A DNA stretch of 64,000 nucleotides from Geosiphon pyriformis (Eukaryota; Glomeromycota; Glomeromycetes; Archaeosporales; Geosiphonaceae): assembly GCA_016748015.1 (NCBI GenBank), contig JAAOMT010000571.1, positions 366,875-430,874 on the forward strand. The letters are read 5' to 3'. Positions within the stretch are counted from its first letter, which is position 1. Each line of letters begins with the position of its first letter. Made by a program: the position numbers and the translations under genes. This document shows, one piece after another, positions 57,271-64,000 of this stretch. Below the pieces are notes generated by a model. The model made no database searches and was not told where the DNA came from. It saw only the letters and a program-made list of their open reading frames with translations.

Positions 57271-59880
57271 GGTTAGCTCAAGAAAGAGGGAGGGTAAGAG
57301 AAAAGGGTGGTGTATTTATGTTCACAATTTTGAAACTGATATTACCAACATTTTATCGATAAACATTCTTAAGCAAATCTTTCATCAGTGAAATTTACAA
57401 AATAGCTAAAATTTCAAGTTTTAATTGAATATTCCCATTGAATTCTAAAAGAATTGACAAGAAGCCATAAAGCATAATAGTTTGAATTTATTAAATTCAA
57501 GATTTTTTCATCTTATTCTTAACTAATGAATTTAAGAAAATAACACCTTCCCAAGCATATCGGGAATTCTTTAATATTGTAATTTCTTAATGTCTTGGAT
57601 TTGATACTGTCATATCTATATCACAAATTAATTATTTTTTAAAAGCTTGATGACGAAAAATTGTGCTAATTTTTGAATTTAAATATAAAAAATCTATTAT
57701 TTTTATCTTTCATCAGAATATAATGTCTATTGCCTAAAAAAACATTTCAATCGAATAATTTGTAAACAGGATCATTTTCCTCTGTTCCAAAATGTAATAC
57801 GATTTCAAAACATAAAATGAGAAATAAAAAACTTTCAAGTTTAAGTAAAATTATATGGAATTTTTTGTCTATTATGAAACTAAAAAATTTTAAATATTTA
57901 CTTTTCAACATGTTTAAAACAATTAAATTTGAATTTCTGTGCTAATTAAAAAGAAAATACCATATTTAATCAATTATTTTTTATATTGTTATTTGATTTA
58001 TTAGAAATGTTTTAAACTATTTTAATGGTTTACTTATTAATTATTAATACAAAACATACTAAACAAACCATATTTTAAACTATTTATTTTTATTACTAAC
58101 ATTATAAAACTATTTTGCTGTTAATATTTATTTATTTATTTATTTTAAATCAATGTTAATTTTATATCATTTTTTTCTCTTTTTTGATTTGTATTTTTGT
58201 TAGAATTAGCTTAAAAAGTAAGATATTTACTTTTCTAATTCATTGAATAAAAAATTGTTAAAAATCTGGTATTAAATTTTAAAAATATTAATTAAAACAT
58301 AAATTATAATAGCTGTGTTATTGAAATTGATTACATTAATTAAATTACTTACACATTCAATTTGTTTTCTGGTTAATATTTCTTTATATTGCTCTTAGTT
58401 ATTTTCTTTAAAAATATTTCTTAGTGTATTAATTTCATTTATAATAATATATCAAAGACATTATTTGTATAAATTAAAATTATTATTATTTATAATAAAC
58501 TATTTAAAATATATTGTTAATTAATAAAAAAATAAATAAATAAATAAAATGTTAAATTGTATTGAAATTTACAATATAATTATAAAATTATAAAATATTA
58601 ATAAAAACTTTTATGTTAAAGTGTGACTTCAATTATTTTTAATAAACAAACTTTTTTTAAATTTTAATTATGTTTAATAAATCAATTTACAGCTTTCTAT
58701 ACATATTAATCATAATTTAATTGAATGTATTTACAAAATTAAAATATACTGTATATAAAAAAATTGATTTTTGATTTCTAAAAGATATAGAAATACAAGT
58801 TTTCTGATTTTCTGGTATGAAATTAAAATAGTTCAAAAAAGTTTACAGAAAAGTCATTGATGATGAGCCTAAACAGGTTCCGAAATCAGTATATTTAATG
58901 AAAAATAGTAAATATTTTCTGTTGCCGATCAACATTTAAGTTCGATCAATACTCCAATCTAAATTTGGCTGTGGCATTTGTCATTAATATTTCCTGTTCA
59001 GGTTTGATTGATGGTGATGAAAAATTACATTCCTCAACATAAATAACTACAAATAGATTCGTTTAAAAGCTCATCAAAATTTGAATATAATATTCTTATA
59101 AACTTTTTTATTTAAATTTTAAAATTTTTTATTAGTATTAGAATATTTATAGTATTAAATCTTTGAATTAATTATTTTTAAATTTAGATATAATATTCAG
59201 TTTAAAAACAAAATAGACAATTAGTAAATTATATATAAATTCAATCTATATATATAATTCAGGTTTTTTAAATATAATCACCAAAAAAATTTTCAATTTC
59301 AAAATTAAACATAAAATTTTTGAATTTTATTATTAAACAAATATTAGATATTTGTTCTTTTTACGAAAATAATACTAAAAATAACCACAAAATGATAAAT
59401 ATAACTTTTGTGCTTTTAAAAGTATTCAAAAGCTTTTTTATTTGTTTATCATATTTCGATAAAAATAAAAAAAATTTATGATTAAAAAAATTGTCCTTTT
59501 TTAAAAACAATTTGTTTTAAATTCTGCTTTAATAATAATTTCAAATTTTTTGCAATTTTATTTTCAAAGGTGAAACTACTTTTATATTTATTAATTTGGC
59601 TGAAAGCTAATTTCAAAATATTTTTCTTGTAAGTACGCTGAATAAAAATGAGATATTTTTGAGGTTCAATTATTTACTTTCTTTCCATAATGAAGAGATC
59701 GATTATAGAAAAATACAAAAGTGTAGTCTTATCAACATTAGAAAATATACAGAAAGAGAGAGAGAGAGAATGGTACACCTGCAGTCACTCAGCATTACAA
59801 AGACAGAATGTTAGATTGTTTAATACCAAATTTGAATACTCATCATTCCTAAGTAATATTACTATTACTGTATGAGAATT
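57271..59880. other. AT-rich intergenic stretch
   Basis: No gene or element recognised. The 61-codon frame at 59690-59875 includes an (AG)n run and has no domain. Confidence 0.45.
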
Positions 59881-59884
59881 AAGG

Positions 59885-60360
59885 CGCCGTCAAGCAATTC
59901 CCGGAAGAAAATCCCCAAATGGTCTTTATGTTACCACATCAGCTACAAGTCTTTAATATATAGGCCTCATTTTGGATGACAACACGTACTCCTAACTGTT
60001 AAGATGTTGAAGAGCGTTTCTCCGACAGTCTTCCGCATAATTTTTCTCGCCTTACGAATTGTCATGCCTGACACATAAAACGGCGGGATGATAATTTCAT
60101 TAAATTTGCGAGTGAAGAAACGATCGCTTTTCTGTGGATTTCATTCTCCAGCCGCACGATCCTTCGTCGTATGTATGAGACTTGTTTTTTGAGTCCCGGG
60201 CCCTGTGTTCTTACGCTTTGAGTTAGAGACAGCCAGTTTAGCTTTTTCGAAATGAGATCATCCATATAATTGCACAGGCGAACAATTTGTCTGATGTCAC
60301 AGAGGGTGAATGCCACGTGGAGTATGCAAACGCCAGGATCAATAAAGCCTCCATGAATGA
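59885..60360 (-). pseudogene. Fanzor/TnpB-like nuclease relic 2
   Basis: The minus strand reads IDPGV (60343-60329), the RuvC-I motif with its catalytic Asp, then DIRQIVRLCNYMDDLISKK, IRRRIVRLENEIHRKA, FFTRKFNEIIIPPFYVSGM and RKARKIMRKTV in two frames. A deletion then removes the WAHYRFRQRL part kept in relic 1, and GVRVVIQNEAYILKTCS-stop-CGNIK follows, with the RuvC-II Glu in NEAY and the first zinc-ribbon cysteines. It stops short of the second CxxC and the last Asp. At least one frameshift and one stop. It is about 2.6 kb from relic 1 on the same strand and clearly a diverged relative. It lies about 0.8 kb downstream of the Bre1 stop. Confidence 0.83.
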
Positions 60361-61155
60361 AGCTGTATGATTTGGTTTCGTAGACTTATCTTTGCGTCTC
60401 ATAGACCCAGGATAATGTCCATTCGAGAATATGTAAGCTTGCCGTCAGATTTAATCCTCTATGGATAGGGCCACTGTTCTTAGTTCGAACTGGAAAGGCC
60501 ACAGCACGTGTTTATCCTTATTATTTATAAAATGTCGTCGATGTGCACAGGTATATTTTGAGCGCGAAATCGTAATAGTGTGATACAATGAGTTTCATGC
60601 TTTAATAATTTCTGTCAGTTAGACCATTTCTTCCTTTAATAAAAGGTCACACTATCCAAATTAGGAACACATTTTTGCTAAAACTTGAGTTGACATGTAA
60701 ATACCGGAAAATTTTATCAGACTTATTTTTTTAACGGTTGAACTTCGAACAAAGGGGTTTGGCGTTTTATTTCTTGGGTAATGAGTATTAAAAAAAAAGA
60801 AATATGATAGAAGCGCGCAAAAAAAAACTGTACAAAAGAGAAAATTAATAAAGGAAACGATTTTTTTCACTTCTTGATCCTATACTGTCTGGAAAATTGA
60901 ATTTATGAAACGAGGATATGTGCAAGGTTTGGGGTGTTAACCAAGAAATTTACATAAGGAAAAGGAGCACATAGTAAGATCGAATCTTACAAACATGTAA
61001 ACAAGAAATTATTCAACCGCGACTATGAACATTAATAAAATGGATCAAGAATCACATTCCAGCCGCCGCCTATCAATACCAAGTTGGAAGACTGGTGTTG
61101 CCGCAAGTAAAAATATTTTGTGTCCCGGAATTACGAGAAAAATGACCAAAACAAC
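60361..61155. other. intergenic region between relic 2 and Bre1
   Basis: The first 200 bp may hold more decayed nuclease N-terminus. Nothing else is recognised. Confidence 0.4.
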
Positions 61156-64000
61156 TTAAATGTATAATCTTTTCACATCGTTGGTTCCAAATGCCTCACC
61201 ACACTTTCCACATTTACGTTGACGAGTCTCTATCCGTGCATTAACACATTCTGCGCAAAAAACGTGCCCACATTTCACTATACAAGTATCAATCAAACGA
61301 TCGCAGCAAACTCGGCACTTTACCATGTCCTTTAAATATTAAAAAATTAAAAAAATTGCTAATTTTTGAAAATTAAGGAACCAATTTTCCATCTTACCTT
61401 ATATATTTGTTCAAGTTCTGATCCTGCAGCTTTGCTGCCTCCTGAAGATTGTCTCAGTTGTAAATCTTCCAGCCTTTTCTTATATACGCTCATTTCTTCT
61501 TGCGCTTTCCTTTTTAAATAGACCTCATTTTCAATTGCTCCAATCTTTTCTTTGTATTGATAAACAAGCTGTTGTGGCAATTACAAAATTTTTGCGGTGG
61601 GTCAGTATATTGATATAGAATAGAAAGAGAATCGCAAGTTAAAGTAATGAAATTTACGTCGTTGTATTTGTTTTCATATTTAGTGAGCTTTTCTCGTAAT
61701 GCACCGTTGTCCTGCATGCACTCTGTCAATTTCAGTTTGTGCGTTTGTATTACCGTAACGGCAGTCGCAGTTTCTTTCTCCAAATTAGCCTAAAAGAATA
61801 AAATTTATCGCATTTAAATTAAAAGATTTGAAATTTTGTAAAAATTACTACTAACCAGTTGCTGATGAAGGTTTTTGATTTGATAATCCTGTTGTCGGAT
61901 CGTTTCTTCCATTTTTAATCGCAGGGCAGCGTAATCTTTATTTTGTTGTTCGATAGAAGCAAATTTGTTAGTCAAGGCTTGACATTTTTGCTCCGCTTTC
62001 GATTTCTATATCAATTTTATCGAAGAAGTGAATATTAAGCTTTTGGTTGCTACAAAGCTTAAAAAAAGCAATTTACGGACCTAATTAGCACATACCATTT
62101 CGGCTAGCCTCAATAACTCATTCTCATGCTTGATTATATCAAACATTTGCTGATTGGCCTTTTCATCAAGTTGCTGCATTGCTTTATCAAGCTCGGTAAT
62201 TTCTCGTACTTGTGTCATCTCTCGCTATTATTGAAAATTTATGTTATATCTTATTTAGGAAGAATAAGTTACATTATCAAAGATAAATTTCTTTACATGT
62301 TTTATTACAGCAACTTCGTGAACCAATTCTGTTATTCGTTTATCTTTTTCTTCAATTTTCGCTGAAAGAATATGTAAAGGATCGTCTCCAGGATCACGAA
62401 TTCCGTATTTTTCGTCGTATTCATCTAAACGCCGCTTCAAAATATCAATTTCTTTCCGAAGATTTCGTTTAGAGACTAAAAGCTCTTGAGTCTGTTTTAT
62501 CTCTTGTGGTGCATCTTTGTACGCCTCAAGTTTAATTCTCAGTTCAATATTTTGTTCCTCTGCTTTTCTGTTCAAAAGAAACTTTCAAATTAATGACCGT
62601 TTCTATAAATACAATAGCCCAATGAAGTTGAATTAATTTTTTACTGCTTGCCTTAATTTTCCTCTCAAGTCAGCGACCAAAGACATATTATATTTAAGCT
62701 CAATAACATCCGTATCATCGTTCGGCTCTTTCTCAATCGTATAATATTCAAAACTTTCCATGTCTCTACATTCATATGCAGCCCTTGCATTCTCAAGTCG
62801 GATCTCATCCATTATGCGTCTTAATTGTGATTTTCGTCCATTTGCAAGTCGCCTTAGGGCAGGTATCTGCTGAAATCCGGGGCTATTTCGAGCTTTCGCT
62901 ATGTCAGCCTCATGTATTGCAGCATCTCGTAATGCCCGAACTCGATTTAAGTCGGCTTCAATCATATGCATTTCCTTCGTAATTTCCAGTATTCTTTGAT
63001 TTGCCTCTTTCTTTTTTCAAAAATTTTTGATGTTAAGATATGTTTTTAAAGAATAAGAAGATAATATAAATATTATTTTAGAACCTCGACTTGTTCTTGG
63101 AAAGCCCTACGATTTGCTTTCATGTCTTCCAAATCCCGCGTCAAGCTTTCAATAATGCAATTATAATGTTCAACCTTATCCTTCAGTTGCTTACATTCTG
63201 TATCCAAAAGCTTGTAGGTATGACTCTCAGTAATCCGATGTTCAGGAATGCTTTGATACTTGATTAATGAAACGAGAAATTAGATTAGATATTAATATAA
63301 TTAAAGAGTAAAACATAGTGTACATACTTTCTGACTAGCCAAGAGGCTAATATAAAAATCTTTGAGATATTAGATATACCTTGATCCGATAATCTTCTAA
63401 TTCTTGTTTTAATTTAATAATTTCGTCTTTTTGTCTTTCCATTTCCTTTCCACGGGCTTCATATAGTCGGTCTACTTCATTGTCGACTATAGAAGACTAA
63501 AATTTAAAAGAAAAGTGAATCAAAGAAAAACGAGCAGAAGCAAATATGTTTTAATACATACCCGTTCAGGCGACTCGACACGGTCAATTTGCGATATCGT
63601 TTCCGTTGAACTAGTAACATCATGATGCCAAAATCCGAGCGTAGGACATCGACTTCGATCAAACCTTTTTTCTGCTTTTTCAAGTTCGCTTTTAGTATCA
63701 TCTAATTTTTCCTGAGTTGCCTCCAAGAGATTTTTCGTCTTTTGAAGTTGATTCCTTAGTGTTGTCACCTAATATAGTGAAATCGTCACCGTTAATCATA
63801 AAACCCACGAAATAAATCCAAATCTTGGGTAAAAAAAAAATTAATAATGGAAATAGATGGAGTTACAAACTTCATCATACAAAGAGGAATAATCCGCCTT
63901 TAAAATTTCCAATTGTTTTTCCTGGTCTGCGTTGATACGATTAATTTCTTCATATTCTTTTTTGAGCACTTTAAGAATTCGATTCTCTCGAATTGCTGGT
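61156..64000 (-). CDS. BRE1: Bre1 E3 ubiquitin ligase, 5' end outside window
   Basis: Eleven exons visible on the minus strand: 64000-63871, 63768-63562, 63496-63380, 63258-63085, 63010-62652, 62567-62297, 62224-62096, 62005-61856, 61789-61658, 61568-61398 and 61329-61156. All join in frame to about 670 residues with stop TAA at 61158-61156. Most of it is heptad-rich coiled coil. The last exon is a C3HC4 RING finger, KCRVCCD then KCGHVFCAEC and RQRKCGKC, followed by EAFGTNDVKRLYI at the end, the Bre1 pattern. Bre1 with Rad6 attaches single ubiquitin to histone H2B, needed for H3K4/K79 methylation and transcription elongation. Introns are 60-101 nt. The intron between 62652 and 62567 fits only as GC-AG (AAG then GCAAGC), because no GT donor keeps the frame. 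The N-terminus lies past 64000. Confidence 0.92.

Noticed and set aside
1-64000. tRNA genes
   Set aside because: I looked for TTCGAAT-type T-arms with matching acceptor stems; the few hits (for example near 60981 and 35346) do not fold as cloverleaves by eye.

Overview
The window looks like nuclear DNA of an arbuscular mycorrhizal fungus (Glomeromycotina); this is inference. The base composition is extremely AT-rich, with kilobases of gene-free AT desert and dense AT microsatellites. The real genes have many short introns of about 60-115 nt (E2F, Bre1, a hotdog protein) or belong to families expanded in these fungi (MATA-HMG-like box). The repeats are Tc1/mariner, Ginger-like and Fanzor/TnpB relics.

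Layout. 1-9.6 kb: AT desert with one dead Tc1/mariner element (1899-3178) and a degenerate Asn-rich reading frame. 9.6-10.3 kb: a less AT-rich island with the 3' end of an 18S rRNA gene. 12.2-13.6 kb: GN-repeat gene A, interrupted by an assembly gap. 16.5-25.1 kb: GN-repeat gene B and its inverted, broken copy C, forming a palindrome of about 1.2-kb arms around a 2.1-kb spacer, plus a third decayed copy at 24.8-25.1 kb. 26.3-27.5 kb: two abutting Tc1 relics. 27.8-31.5 kb: dense microsatellites. 31.9-33.3 kb: a five-exon E2F gene. 35.3-36.0 kb: a hAT-like MITE. 38.0-40.6 kb: a Ginger-like integrase transposon with long terminal inverted repeats and a 4-bp target duplication. 43.3-43.8 kb: an HMG-box gene. 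49.4-50.9 kb: GN-repeat gene D. 52.0-52.8 kb: a hotdog thioesterase-like membrane protein. 54.7-55.6 kb: GN-repeat gene E. 56.6-57.3 and 59.9-60.4 kb: two Fanzor/TnpB relics. 61.2-64.0 kb: the C-terminal eleven exons of a Bre1 H2B ubiquitin ligase, running off the window end.

The most unusual content is the GN-repeat family: four intact-looking genes and two decayed copies in 43 kb. Each starts with a secretion signal and continues as tandem 13-residue motifs (consensus G-S-x-N-G-N-x-N-G-N-x-N-x, Asn on every second position), cut into blocks by Lys-Arg kexin sites. They read as secreted polyproteins that would release many near-identical Asn/Gly-rich peptides in the late Golgi. The layout matches yeast alpha-factor precursors, fungal repellents and other kexin-processed proteins, but the cargo is one I do not recognise from any characterised family. 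Function is unknown. Other genes in the window show no visible link to them.
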